DNA of 64,000 nucleotides from Hyaloperonospora brassicae (taxonomy: Eukaryota; Oomycota; Peronosporomycetes; Peronosporales; Peronosporaceae). Positions within the stretch are counted from its first letter, which is position 1; every line of letters begins with the position of its first letter. Below are positions 42,412-53,080 of this stretch, in pieces. The translations under genes were made by a program, and so were the position numbers. The stretch covers positions 124,001 to 188,000 of the forward strand of contig CANTFL010000086.1 of the NCBI GenBank assembly GCA_947650285.1, written 5' to 3'. The notes under the pieces were generated by a model. The model was given only the letters and a program-made list of their open reading frames with translations, did not search any database and was not told the origin of the DNA.

Positions 42412-42820
42412 TGGTCTCGGCAGTCGTCGACCGCAGCGGAAAACGCGCCAGTCGTTTACATGAAGCAATGCCCACTGATGTGTACTTGACAGACACCCGA
42501 CACGGAATCGCAACAACCGCTTGCGAGAGATCGGGATCGAGACGCCGAATGTATCGGCGCAGTACTACAACAACGACGTACTAAGCCGCAACTGGCTACA
42601 AAGTACGCCATGCGGTGCACGGACGCAACTGCAAAAGAAGGTCATCGACGTACGTCAACGAGTCTGCTACTGCCCACTGGCTCGTCTCCGTCGTCTGGAG
42701 CTCCGCCGCATACTGTCGCGCGCTCTGTTGGGTCTTTTTTCTCGGACGTCGTCAGGCACATTGTCATGGGGCCACTCGAGGGAACTGCCGTCCTGTCCTA
42801 CTTCACAAAGCGTTGCGCGG

Positions 42821-42884
42821 CCTGAGGTCCTGCGGTCTTGCGTTTCGCGCAGCCTGAGGTCCTGCGGTCTTGCGTTTCGCGCAG
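42821..42884. repeat. 32-bp tandem repeat, two copies plus partial third
   Basis: The unit starting cctgaggtcctgcggtcttg and ending cgtttcgcgcag occurs at 42821-42852 and 42853-42884 without change. A third copy begins at 42885 and breaks off after about 8 bases. Confidence 0.9.
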
Positions 42885-43164
42885 CCTGAGGTGCAGAAAA
42901 GCAAATCCGATGATAAAAAGCACTGCGCAACTTCAAGCCGACGTTCGCTTCTGCGCCCGACTGACGACGCCCAACGACGTCACAGCCCGACCAGCTGGGG
43001 ACGCTAGCCATACCAGTAGCCGTCGTGCGCAATCGATCAATGACAAAAAGCGGTGCGACAGCGTTCACGTCGGCCCCAGCGCAGCTGCCAAAGGGCGAAA
43101 AGTAGCGCTAGCACACGTCACATAGTGCAAAACGCGAGGTACGCCACACGCCCAAGCGCTGGAG

Positions 43165-44609
43165 ATGGCCGCGCAGATCGCAGACGCCGGCGTGGCCTTG
43201 AGCCGCAACGAGGCCACACCGGCGATGTCGAAGCTGGAGACCACGCGCTTGGCGCTCGCGCAGCAGCAGAAGAAGCGCATCGACGCGGCGGTCGCGCGGG
43301 TCACGAGCAAGCGCGAGGGCAGCAAGCGGAAAGGACTGGGCGAGCGCGGGGCCGACGCGGGGCACCGCAGCAAGAAGCTCAAGACCGTCGTGGACGTGAC
43401 GAGCGCTCGCGCGGCCGACCGGAAGCAGAGCTCGTTGGCGCGGCGGATGGTCGACCGCTTTGCGGCACTGCCTGAGCCCGAGCCCGAAGACGCGGCGGCG
43501 CCGGACGGCCAGGAGCCAGTCACGCGGTCGGTGGCACGTGTACATCAGTTTGTGACGTCTCCGAAGGCCGACGCGGCGGATGCGAATCAAGTGGCCGACA
43601 CGCGACTGTACGTGGGGCGGAGTGGTACTTTGTTGTTGCGCGGTCGGGGGTGGAAGTGGGATGGAGGGAGGTGAAGTAGCAGCAGCAGTAGAGAAGCTGA
43701 CTGGGTTTGCGTGTGATGTAGCCAGGCGACGCAACACGTGACAGCGTCTGTAGAGACGACTACAGTGGCGGTGACGGTGACGGGAAAAAAGACTGTGCAA
43801 GTGGAGACAAAAGAAGAAGAGCAAGAGGGGGAGGAGGAGGAGGAGGAGGAAGAAGAAGAAGAGACTGCCGCAGTTGAAGAAGAAGAGGACGAAGCAGAAG
43901 AAGCGCAAAAAAGTGCGTGGGATGGACCCACTTCGAATTTCCACGTCAAGCAGCTGGGCCTGGACGACAACGTCGACATTTACGCTCCCATTGCACAGCA
44001 ACAAAAAGACGTGCAGCGCGTGCGCGAGCGTGTCAAGTACATGCCAAGGGTCAAGCACGTCAAGTTGCACGCGACGCCGACCGATTCGGAGGCAGACTTG
44101 GACTTTGCGCCCAACGGAGTTTGCCGTCAAGACTCTGATGCTGCGTCTGCGTCGGAAGCTACCGACAGCGAGTCGCAAGCCACTGTGGACGAGACCGAGC
44201 AGTTTGCGCACGAGACAGCGGTTCCAGCAGCTGCAGTGCACCGGACATGGAGGCAGCGGGTGTTTGTCTTCACACCGCTCTTCATCGTGGCCACTAGTGT
44301 GCTAGTGTTTGCGCTGCTCTTTGCGATTGACTGGTCACAAGAGACTCTTCAGTTCTGCGCGATGGACGCAGAGAGTGCAGCAGCAGGTACGTTTGTTGGT
44401 ATTCGTTGTTGACCTGTGCACGTTGTGTGCATCGAACTGCCCTTTGTGAAGAAACGCGTGTGTTTGTGTCCGGTGCGATTGCTGGTGTAGTAGATCCTGA
44501 AGCGGTCTTTTCGTGCGCTTCGTTCGTGGAAACGCAGTCACTGATCAAACGTGTCATGCGGGAGACTGCCGACAAGGTGCAACAGACGGTGCAGGTGTAT
44601 CTCGGTTAA
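43165..44609 (+). CDS. acidic single-pass membrane protein, unknown
   Basis: Three exons give 408 aa: 43165-43607, 43722-44386 and 44491-44609, with GT-AG and consistent phases. The N-terminal 150 residues are basic and Ala/Lys-rich, with nuclear-signal-like clusters (KREGSKRKG, RSKKLK). Next comes an almost pure Glu tract (about residues 177-210). A folded-looking segment (WDGPTSNFHVKQLGLDDNVDIYAP) and one membrane helix (VFVFTPLFIVATSVLVFALL) follow, and then a short C-terminal tail with amphipathic helix (SLIKRVMRETADKVQQ). Basic, nuclear-like sequence before a single membrane span could fit an inner-nuclear-membrane or ER protein, but that is inference. No family was recognised. Confidence 0.7.
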
Positions 44610-44630
44610 GCTTTGCCAGTCGTGTGGATG

Positions 44631-44664
<34 letters not shown>

Positions 44665-45022
44665 GCGAGTGAGTGCGGACGCACGAGTCGTTGTTGCATT
44701 ATTGTTGCTGCATACACTTTATCAATGGAGAACGTTGGCATGGACGTCACGGACGTGAAATGGTGTGCCACATGCCCCCCAAGCAGCAACGTGCTGTAGA
44801 GAACCGCCGCGAGGTACTGTAGTTCGTCGAGCGTGCCAAAAAGCCGATATTCGCAGATAATCCACCAGTCGCTCACTCGATTCAGTACACGCACGACGAG
44901 CACAGCGGTAGTCACGACTCGCGCCGGTCGGTGGGGGCCCCACCCGTCTCGTCGTCGCTCATTGGCTGAAACTACGCAGCGCCCCACCCTCACGCCCTCG
45001 TCCTCCACCCTCGACCAGCTGC
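44610..45022. other. intergenic with (GA)n microsatellite
   Basis: 413 bp between two same-strand genes. A GA dinucleotide run spans about 44632-44660. Nothing else is recognised. Confidence 0.6.
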
Positions 45023-47596
45023 ATGACGACGGCGACGACGACGAACGTACTGTCGTTCGACGGCGCGCGCGAGCTCGTGACTGCGACGCGTGCGCATGAG
45101 CTCATACAGACGTACGCGCCTGCCGAGTCCTCGCAGCTCCCGCCGCCGCTGTTTACGCACATTACGCTGCGCAACAAGAGCTACACACTCGACGCCGCGC
45201 GCGTCATTGCTGCGTTTTTCCTGCGCCTCGAAGCCCGCGGCGCGTTTGCGCAGCTCACGAGTGTGGATTTGGCCGATACAATTGCTGGCCGACCGGAAGA
45301 CGAAGCGCTGCAGGTGCTGGCGACGCTCTGCGACGCGTTGACGGCCGTCAAGACGCTCACGCGCATTGACTTGAGCGACAATGCGCTCGGGGAGAAGGGC
45401 GTGCGCGCGTGTTTTGGACTGCTGCAGCGCCAAGAAGAGCTGCAGCACGTGTACTTGTGCAACAACGGCCTTTCGGCCGCGGCGGCACGTGTGCTTGCGG
45501 ACGACGTGCTGCTGTTTCGAGGTCCAGACACGCCCACGAAGCTCGAGAGCTTTCACTTTTACAACAACATGAGCGGCGACGGCGGTGCAGTGGCGCTGGC
45601 CAAGCTCTTGACGCTTTCACCAGCGATGAAGGACCTGCGGTTCTCCGCGACGCGGGCTCAGCGAGAAGGCAGTCTGGCGTTTGCGACGGCCTTGGCGTCG
45701 CTCACGAAGCTGGAGAAATTGGATCTGAGTGACAATACGTTCAAGGCACAAGGGGCTCGAGCTATTGCTGCTGCAGTGAGGAACATGCCATGGCTAGAGG
45801 AGGTGAACTTTCGTGACGCTGCTCTCGAAGACGCTGGCGTGGTGGCTATTGCCGACGCCCTGCGTGAAAGCGGTGCCGCCAAGAACCTGACGGCATTTGA
45901 TGTGTCGGGCAACGACTTGTCTGCTGAGAGCATGCCGAGGCTGGGAGAGATGCTGCGTGTAAGCAATGCGCTGCGTGTTTTGCAAGTGGAAGAGAACGAG
46001 ATTGGATCAAAGGGTGCTAAAGCCATTGCGAAGGCGTTGATGGTCGGATCACCGGTGCTGGAAAAGGTGGTTGCTAACGTGAACGAGATTGGTGCTTCTG
46101 GTGCGCTCGCTCTTGTCAAGTCTGTGCTTGACAAGAAGGTGTTTGCAAAGCTGAGTATTGACGGGAACCAGATTTCGGCCGAGGGTGTGGCTAGTATTGA
46201 GTCGCTGCTAGCGAGTATGAACAAGGGCACAATGTTGGGGTCGCTAGAAGACAACGACGAGGACGAAGAGGAAGGTCATGACGACGAGGAAGAGGTAGAC
46301 GATGAAGCTAGCTCCTTGAATGACGTGACGGCCATGCTTGACAAAAAGCTGACGATTTCGTCAGAAGCGAGTTTCAAGTTTGAGAACAAGAACCGCGAAG
46401 TCGTGGACGCTGCACGTGCTCAGCAGCTCTTGGAGGCTGCTGGCATTGCACTGAATGATCGGTCTCCTCTGCACTTCAAGTCGATCTCTCTACGCGGCAA
46501 GAGCTACACCGACTCGGGCGCGCAAGTCATCGCGGATACGTTCTTGTCGCGTCTCCAGAGCGATCTCAAGGTTGTCGATCTAGCCGATGTGATCGCTGGG
46601 CGGCCCGAAGACGAGGCGCTTCGAGCTTTGTCGATTATGTGCCGCGCACTTCGCGGTCACATGCTGGATGAGATTGATCTGAGCGACAACGCGCTTGGTG
46701 AGAAGGGCGTGCGTGCTTGCTTTGATCTGCTGATCCCTCAGCCGGCGCTCCACCGTCTCCTTTTCTGCAACAATGGTATCTCGGCCGCTGCTGCCAGCTT
46801 GATTGCGCAGGAGATCGTGCTACAGAACGGCAAGGAGACTCAGTCTTCGCTGCAGGAGTTTCATTTTTACAACAACATGAGTGGCCACGACGGCTGTGTG
46901 GCAGTAGCCAGCGTCCTCGCGTACTGCAAAAAGTTGACGCTATTGCGTTACGCAAGCGCGCGTGCTGGCTCGGAGGCAAGTGAACACATGGCTCGTGGCG
47001 TGAAGGATCACTTGCGCGACTTGAGATCACTGGACCTGAGCGACTGCTCGTTTGAGTGCGATGGCGCCACTCATCTTGCAGAGGCGATCAGCAAGCAACC
47101 GGGTTTGCAGTACCTGAAGCTGCGCGATGCTTCGCTCTGCAGTGAAGGTGCTGCGAAAGTGGCAAAAGCGCTGTCAAGTAGCAAGATCCAGCTACTGGAG
47201 CTCGATTTGTCCGGCAATGAGCTAGCAGACGAAGGTATCGCGACTCTTGCGCCACTGCTGAAAGGCCAGTCGCAGCTCAAGGTTCTGCGACTGGACGAAA
47301 ACGAGGTAACGTCTGAAGGACTGAAGAAGTTTGTGGCGGCTCTCGGCACTGGCAGTTTGTCATCGCTCGAGGAGCTGTCGCTGTGCGGGAACGAGATCAC
47401 TGCAAAGGGAGCTATGGCCGTCGTGGATGCGTTCGTGCCGGCCACGCCGACGCTTGTGCGACTGGAGCTCGACACCAACATGATCTCCGAGAAGGGCGTC
47501 GAGTACATGAAGGCTTCGCTCGCCAAGCAAGGCAAGGCCGAGATCCTGGGCTTGCTGGACGACAATGACGGTGGCGACGAGAGTGACGAGGAGTGA
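45023..47596 (+). CDS. tandem-duplicated RanGAP-like LRR protein
   Basis: 857 aa in one exon, made of two homologous modules (about 1-435 and 440-857). Each has a short N-terminal segment (VTATRAHELI / VDAARAQQLL), about ten RI-type leucine-rich repeats and an acidic tail (EDNDEDEEEGHDDEEE, and DDNDGGDESDEE at the end). That is the layout of Ran GTPase-activating protein 1. Long stretches are almost identical between modules: GRPEDEAL, LSDNALGEKGVRACF and FHFYNNMSG. Normal RanGAP has one such unit of about 400 residues. It should stimulate GTP hydrolysis by Ran on the cytoplasmic side of the nuclear pore. Whether both modules are active is unknown. Confidence 0.85.
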   Translation: MTTATTTNVLSFDGARELVTATRAHELIQTYAPAESSQLPPPLFTHITLRNKSYTLDAARVIAAFFLRLEARGAFAQLTSVDLADTIAGRPEDEALQVLATLCDALTAVKTLTRIDLSDNALGEKGVRACFGLLQRQEELQHVYLCNNGLSAAAARVLADDVLLFRGPDTPTKLESFHFYNNMSGDGGAVALAKLLTLSPAMKDLRFSATRAQREGSLAFATALASLTKLEKLDLSDNTFKAQGARAIAAAVRNMPWLEEVNFRDAALEDAGVVAIADALRESGAAKNLTAFDVSGNDLSAESMPRLGEMLRVSNALRVLQVEENEIGSKGAKAIAKALMVGSPVLEKVVANVNEIGASGALALVKSVLDKKVFAKLSIDGNQISAEGVASIESLLASMNKGTMLGSLEDNDEDEEEGHDDEEEVDDEASSLNDVTAMLDKKLTISSEASFKFENKNREVVDAARAQQLLEAAGIALNDRSPLHFKSISLRGKSYTDSGAQVIADTFLSRLQSDLKVVDLADVIAGRPEDEALRALSIMCRALRGHMLDEIDLSDNALGEKGVRACFDLLIPQPALHRLLFCNNGISAAAASLIAQEIVLQNGKETQSSLQEFHFYNNMSGHDGCVAVASVLAYCKKLTLLRYASARAGSEASEHMARGVKDHLRDLRSLDLSDCSFECDGATHLAEAISKQPGLQYLKLRDASLCSEGAAKVAKALSSSKIQLLELDLSGNELADEGIATLAPLLKGQSQLKVLRLDENEVTSEGLKKFVAALGTGSLSSLEELSLCGNEITAKGAMAVVDAFVPATPTLVRLELDTNMISEKGVEYMKASLAKQGKAEILGLLDDNDGGDESDEE

Positions 47597-48150
47597 GAGA
47601 GGGAGACAAGTGGTCATGTCGATGGTATGCTGCCGTATGCTGCTGCTGTACACTCTGTGCTTAAACGACTGGATGGTCTCCTGCTCTCTCGATTCACTGT
47701 GTCAGGCAGAACTAATTATTGTCTGTCATCGTGCAATGCCCTATTTGCAGCTAGTCGCAGATGCCCGTGGCTGCATTGAAGTAGACCCTACGACCGTATT
47801 CGGCAATCTCCTCAGTGCCATTGCGACTTTCCAGTGCCATTATCTGCACGGATGAACAAGCCCCACGTTTGCGGATAAAGACCGTTAAGGCCGACTTAAA
47901 AAGCGTTGGTGCCATCATCACCTGTTGCTATAAACTGCTTTTCTCACAACGCGAGTTCATGTTTAGCAATGTCTAGATCACAAAAAAAGATCGAAAGGGT
48001 CAGCTGACCTTCTTCTTTCATGATTCAGCGACGTGAATAAAGCACGTTATTCCATTCCAGACACCCGGAGCACGGAATCTCTATCATACAGCAGCCGGCT
48101 TTATCGTAACAACGGAACGAGACTTTCCCGTATCAACTTTGCCGCTCGTC
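47597..48150. other. intergenic
   Basis: 554 bp. No gene, repeat or clear motif seen apart from an AATAAA at about 48035. Confidence 0.5.
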
Positions 48151-49447
48151 ATGACCGACACGACATCTGATCCGGCGGCGCCTCTGGTCGTGCACTCGCT
48201 GCCGTCGCTGAACCCGCCGCTGTTCTTCGAGATCGTCGAGCATCAGGTCTACCGGTCGAACAAGTGCGACGCGTCTTCGTTCCCGTTCCTGGCCACGCTG
48301 CGGCTCAATACGGTCGTGTACCTCTCGTACGACGACCTCTCGCACGACTTGGCTGCGTTTTGCACCGAGAAGGACATTACAGTGGTGCGTGTCGCTGCTC
48401 AATCGATCGATAGAGCAGGTGTATACATGTATTGGTATATGTGCATATGTGTATACATATATGTCTGTTCACATGCATCGGTATATGTGTATACTCGATC
48501 GTGGTCGCGTCTCTCAGTCGCTCTGGTGTTTTCTTTCTGTGTGTCGTTCTTTGTGTACGGTGGACAGATTCATCTCGGGATGAAATACCGCACGGTGTCG
48601 TCGCAGTGGAAAGGGATTTCGGAAGGAATGGCCAAAGAAACGGTCGAGTGTATCTTGGACCAGAGACGGCATCCGATTCTGGTCATGTGCAAGTACGCGC
48701 GACGAGCGTGGGATAGCGAGTCGAGGAGACTGACAAAAAATGCTCATGTTGTGTTTGGATGATGCGGATGTGTGGGTGTGTGGGTGCGTGCGTGTGTGCG
48801 TGCAGAACAGGAGTGCACTTTGCGGGGACCATGATTGGCTGTCTACGACGACTTCAGAATTGGAGCTTGACGTCGACTATTGACAAGGTGGGTCCAGGCA
48901 CGATAGCCTCCGTCTGTGCTTGCAGTCGTGTTGTGTGTGGCACTGACGGACCAAAGTGAGCAGTATCGGAACATTGCTGGCAGTGTCAAGACGCGATTTG
49001 AGAACGAACAGTTTATCGAGTTGTTTGACGTGGACTTGGTCACGCTGCCGCAGCAGCTGCCGTCCTGGTTCATGGTCCACCAGCGCCTCATGGTACGACT
49101 CGTTGTGCGGTTGCGCTTGTTTACGCTTGACAATATGCTTGTGCTCACTTTGTTTGGCTGCAACGTGCCAGGAAGAGGAGCGTATTGCACTGACAAAAGG
49201 CGAGTTTTTCCCAGGACGAAGTCGTGACAGAGACGATCCATCAAAAAAGAAAAGCTCGCTGCTCGACGGAGCTGCAGATGGAAATGGCCACTTAGAGGCA
49301 CACGACTCGGTCTCTTCACAAACGCCGACAGATCCAGCAGTTCCAGCGTATCAGAAGTACTACTTCTATCTGCAAGGTCCGCTCGTGTCTCCGTCCGTAA
49401 AGTTCTCGGAGAAGAAGAGCATCATCGGCGATGATGATGACGACTGA
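48151..49447 (+). CDS. PFA-DSP/Oca6-Siw14-like phosphatase, probably inactive
   Basis: Five exons give 281 aa: 48151-48384, 48568-48692, 48806-48887, 48964-49092 and 49172-49447. Blocks FFEIVEHQVYRSNKCDASSF, LRLNTVVYLS, FCTEKDITV, RHPILVMC, GTMIGCLRRLQNWSLTS and FENEQFIELFD match the plant-and-fungi atypical dual-specificity phosphatases (Siw14/Oca family, inositol-pyrophosphate and phosphotyrosine substrates). The P-loop reads C-K-T-G-V-H-F across the exon 2/3 junction. Cys is present, but Phe stands where CX5R needs Arg. The C-terminal 90 residues are a Lys/Ser/Asp-rich extension. The exon 4 acceptor could also be three bases upstream (48961). Confidence 0.8.
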
Positions 49448-49577
49448 AGTGGAAGTAGACGCTGTGTGAACGGACACCCGAGTGTATTAACGACCACCGC
49501 CATCACAAGCCGATGGAAAGTGAATGGCGATACTGATGAAATGCGACAGAGCCAAGAGCAGTGGCCTCGACGCTTGC

Positions 49578-50837
49578 CTAAGTCAGGTCTTGTGCCGCAT
49601 CGCCCTCGCCCATAATGCCCTCCTTGATGCGCAGCAACAGCGTGATCTTCCACGGCTCGATTTTCGAAATCGAGTCGTACTGGAAGACCGCATCCGCAAA
49701 CGCGTCGGCATTGAACGCCTCGTAGCTCTTGTTCATCTGCTGCAGAAATTTGCCCTCGCGACTGTCAGCGAACGTGTAATCGATGTCCTGGAACTCGTCC
49801 CATTTCATCTGTACCAGCACCATGTCCTTCGTCGCAAGCGCGCAGATGCCAGCATTCAGCAGGTGGCTCTTGGCGTTGAATTTGAGCAGGTTTGACTCCA
49901 TGGACGACCTCGCAATGGTCTCGTAGATTTCAAGCGCCGCGTCGAACCTGGATGATAAACAACAGCGAGTGAGGCAGCTTTCGTCAACAACATCCCTAGA
50001 CCATCACCACCATCGTCCCCCACTCACTTTTCCAGCTCGGCCGAAAACTGCGCCACCTTCAGCAGCATGTTGTTGGCCGAGGACGACTGGTTCTCGCCAG
50101 CAAAGTAGTCAGCAGCCTGGCGATAGGCTTCCAACGCCTCTTCCTTGTTGTTCTGTTGCTCGTAGAGCTCGCCAACCTGCTTCTGTAGCTTGGCGGCGTT
50201 CGAGAACCGACCAGCGTCGCACAGCATCGAGATGGCCGTCTTGTAGTGCACCATCGCATCTACCACACCACAGAATCACAGCCGCGTACCCACCACCACC
50301 ATCAGCGTCGCTCCACTTGTTCCAGTGCACAACAAAGCAAAAGCCCCACCCATTGGATTCACTTTGCCCAGTGCTTCGGCCGCTTGCTGGTAAAACTGCG
50401 CAGCACGCGCGTTTTCCTTCATCCGGGTCTACATACAGCACAAGAAAACGAAATCGTCCATCGATACCCAGTACCCGAAACGTCAGTATGTCCTTCCAGT
50501 GTCAACCATTGCAATCGGTCTGGAGCTCACTCACTTGGCAGCGCGCACATCGCTCGTACGCTTCCCCGGCCTTCTGCCCTGTCACGAAATTGCAATGCAA
50601 AAGCAGCATACAGTCAATCCCACTGTTGACATGTGCACGAGCCGCTCGTCCAGCAAAAGAGCGCGAGTCGAGGGGGGTACAGTTCTTGGCGATCTTGAAC
50701 TGGTTGCCCGCCTTCTCGAACAAGTCACAGGCGTCTTCGCTGCGCTGCGAGCTCGAGCCAAACGAGAAGAACGACGTCTTCTTCAGCGCCTTCTCGCCTT
50801 GGGCCAAGAAGCCGTTGGCTTTGTCTTCGGCGGTCAT
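49578..50837 (-). CDS. alpha-SNAP (NSF attachment protein)
   Basis: Five exons on the minus strand give 293 aa, the family's usual length: 50837-50681, 50578-50535, 50428-50350, 50259-50028 and 49947-49578. It begins MTAEDKANGFLAQGEKALKK and continues with TPR-like helical hairpins: FEKAGNQFKIAKNCWQKAGEAYERCA, QFYQQAAEAL, HYKTAISMLCDAGRF, LYEQQNNKEEALEAY and NAKSHLLNAGICAL. It ends ISKIEPWKITLLLRIKEGI, matching the conserved C-terminal region that activates NSF. The role is SNARE-complex disassembly after membrane fusion. ATG 50837 is the first in frame, and upstream codons are non-ATG. Convergent with the phosphatase gene, 130 bp apart. Confidence 0.93.
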
Positions 50838-52798
50838 TGCGCGCACCAATGAGACGGCGAGCGACGAACAGGTGACGCGTTGTGGACGAGACGGGTGAGA
50901 CGTTCTTTCTCGCTCTTTGTTTTTTTTCTCGTCGAAACAATTTGTGATCAGCCGAAATGAGCTGTTGGCATTGATTTCTGGCAGACGAATAAATGCGTAT
51001 GACTTAGAACTGGACTTGAATTAGAAATTAGGATGCGCCCGAGATTTAGGGACGACGATGAGGATGATAGAGGAGGAGAAAGAGGACGCAAACGAATAGA
51101 TGTGCGGCGCTATCGCTTGCCGTATAGACGGCGCGCGAAGTAGCTGGTTTGTCGCGTGGTTATCGAAGCGATGGATACGTGGAGTGGAGACGCGTTGACG
51201 TTCCGACACAAACTAGTGCAGTCGTTGGCGGCACATCTGCATTCGACAGGAAATTCGTCCACACTCGTTCGTGTGCATGCAGCGGGTGCTTGGAATTCGG
51301 AGTTTGCGTCAAAATCGTGAGCGCGTGTGCACTGTCCTTCTCCAGACAAGCGCTTACTATCCCCATTCGTCAACTGGTAAAGCCACGTACTTGGACGCGT
51401 CACACGGGGTACGCCCATTGAACAATCAGCGATGTCCTGGAGCTACAGCATTGGCATACAGGCGGTAGCAGCACGCAGACGAGATGCTTTGCGTCTGGCC
51501 TCGTGTCCACATATCTACCGTTGCGAGACGCAATGATTGCTAAGCTCGCAGTAGTACATTAGGACTGTCTTCTTCGACTGCGATCCGTCTTTGGCGGTCG
51601 TATCGATTGTTGAGAGCATGTTTGGAGTGTCCCGATTAGCTGCGCGTACGTGAACTCGGCACACTGCTTGTCGACAACATTTGGCACGTCATCAGCGACT
51701 GGTGATACCGCCGTAATCATTACGACATCATCAAAGTCACGTCTGCACTAATTCATTCGCAAAAGCTGCAACCCTTCGTGTATCTTCGACCTCGCTCATG
51801 ACAGGTCAGTGTGTCTTTGTGGACGCAGTACATGAGCGTCCAGTGCTCCATCTCCCTCGCTGGTATCTTCTCGAACAGATCTTCTTCGGTCAACGTTCTG
51901 CAGATTGATTCGAAAGATAGCAGTCTCACTGTATCTCCGGACTGTAACTAGCCACTCGTGCACGACTCTGTCCAAGACCGGAGAAACAAACGGTGACTAG
52001 CCACCGATGGAACCACGAGAGAGAGAGAGAGTGTGCAGTTCTTCACGTGTCACACGTTCGTAGCTTGTTACAATGTTGAGCGAGTGCGTAGCTGCTGACT
52101 GACGGCACCGACCGCCCGTTACTTCTCGTTGCACGAAAGGCACGTCACATTGTTTCTAGCTTGACATGATACGCGACCTACGCGCTGGTGTGGGGCCATA
52201 CTGTACTCGATCCACATGATGATGATGATGATGATGATGCTGTCTTCCCATTCGACGAGTACAGCTCGTGGACTCGACGACGCTCTGTAAGTAACCAACA
52301 GAGGTCTACTGCACCTCGTCGCCCTACCACTGCTGACTCACTGTCAATAGAGCTTTTTTGCAAGTGCCTCACGTCCAGCGCCATCCTAACAATGATCCGC
52401 ATGGGCGCTACCAGGTGCAGAAAAACAAATCGCCACGTCCTCATGAGTCGAACCTGCCTACGACAAGCGGCAAAGGTTCGGCAAAGTGCTGTCAATGTGT
52501 CAATCGATGGCAGTGCCATTGCATTCGTCCCGAAAAGTTCCGTCTGGACGGACGGACGCACGCACACACACAAACACAGGCAAATACACTCGCAAAGAAA
52601 GACCTACGAGCGTTTCGTGGCGTGCGACATGTACCGGAAAGTTAAATCTGCCCCGACACGTCGGCCACTGGCGCGTTGTTGAAGTTGCCGTCGGCCACTG
52701 ACCCGTCGACTCGGCCGCCAGTGCCACGCGCGACCCAATTGGTCGGGTCACGACGACGCGCCAGAGCCGTTCCGTTCCGCCACGAAAAGGGAACAAAA

Positions 52799-52829
<31 letters not shown>

Positions 52830-53030
52830 CGGGCGAACCGTTCAGTGCCGCCACGCGACCAACGCATCCGTCCGGTCGTCACGGCATCTTGTCACGGGCG
52901 ACACGTTCCTCGCCCTCCTCTTGTCCTTCTCTGCGCTTCGAAAGCGGTCGTTCAGTTTCGCATCGAAGCGGTCGTGCGCGCGTGTCTCGACGAGTCACTT
53001 TTGTCCCGCCAACGTGCGCGCTGCGTCTCG

Positions 53031-53076
<46 letters not shown>

Positions 53077-53080
53077 CTCA
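50838..53080. other. intergenic with simple repeats
   Basis: 2.2 kb without a supportable gene. (ATG)n lies at about 52217-52239, (GA)n at about 52019-52030 and 52812-52828, and a long (CT)n at 53030-53072 in the probable 5' leader of the FYVE gene. Candidate frames (131-164 codons at 52178-52682) overlap one another on opposite strands. Confidence 0.5.

Noticed and set aside
43108..44241. 377-codon minus-strand frame
   Set aside because: It contains poly-Phe/Leu read from the antisense of the Glu tract. The plus-strand gene has consistent splice sites.
52676..53080. Upstream extension of the FYVE ORF
   Set aside because: Starts at a non-ATG codon and consists largely of a Ser-Leu repeat from the (CT)n tract, which fits a 5' leader.
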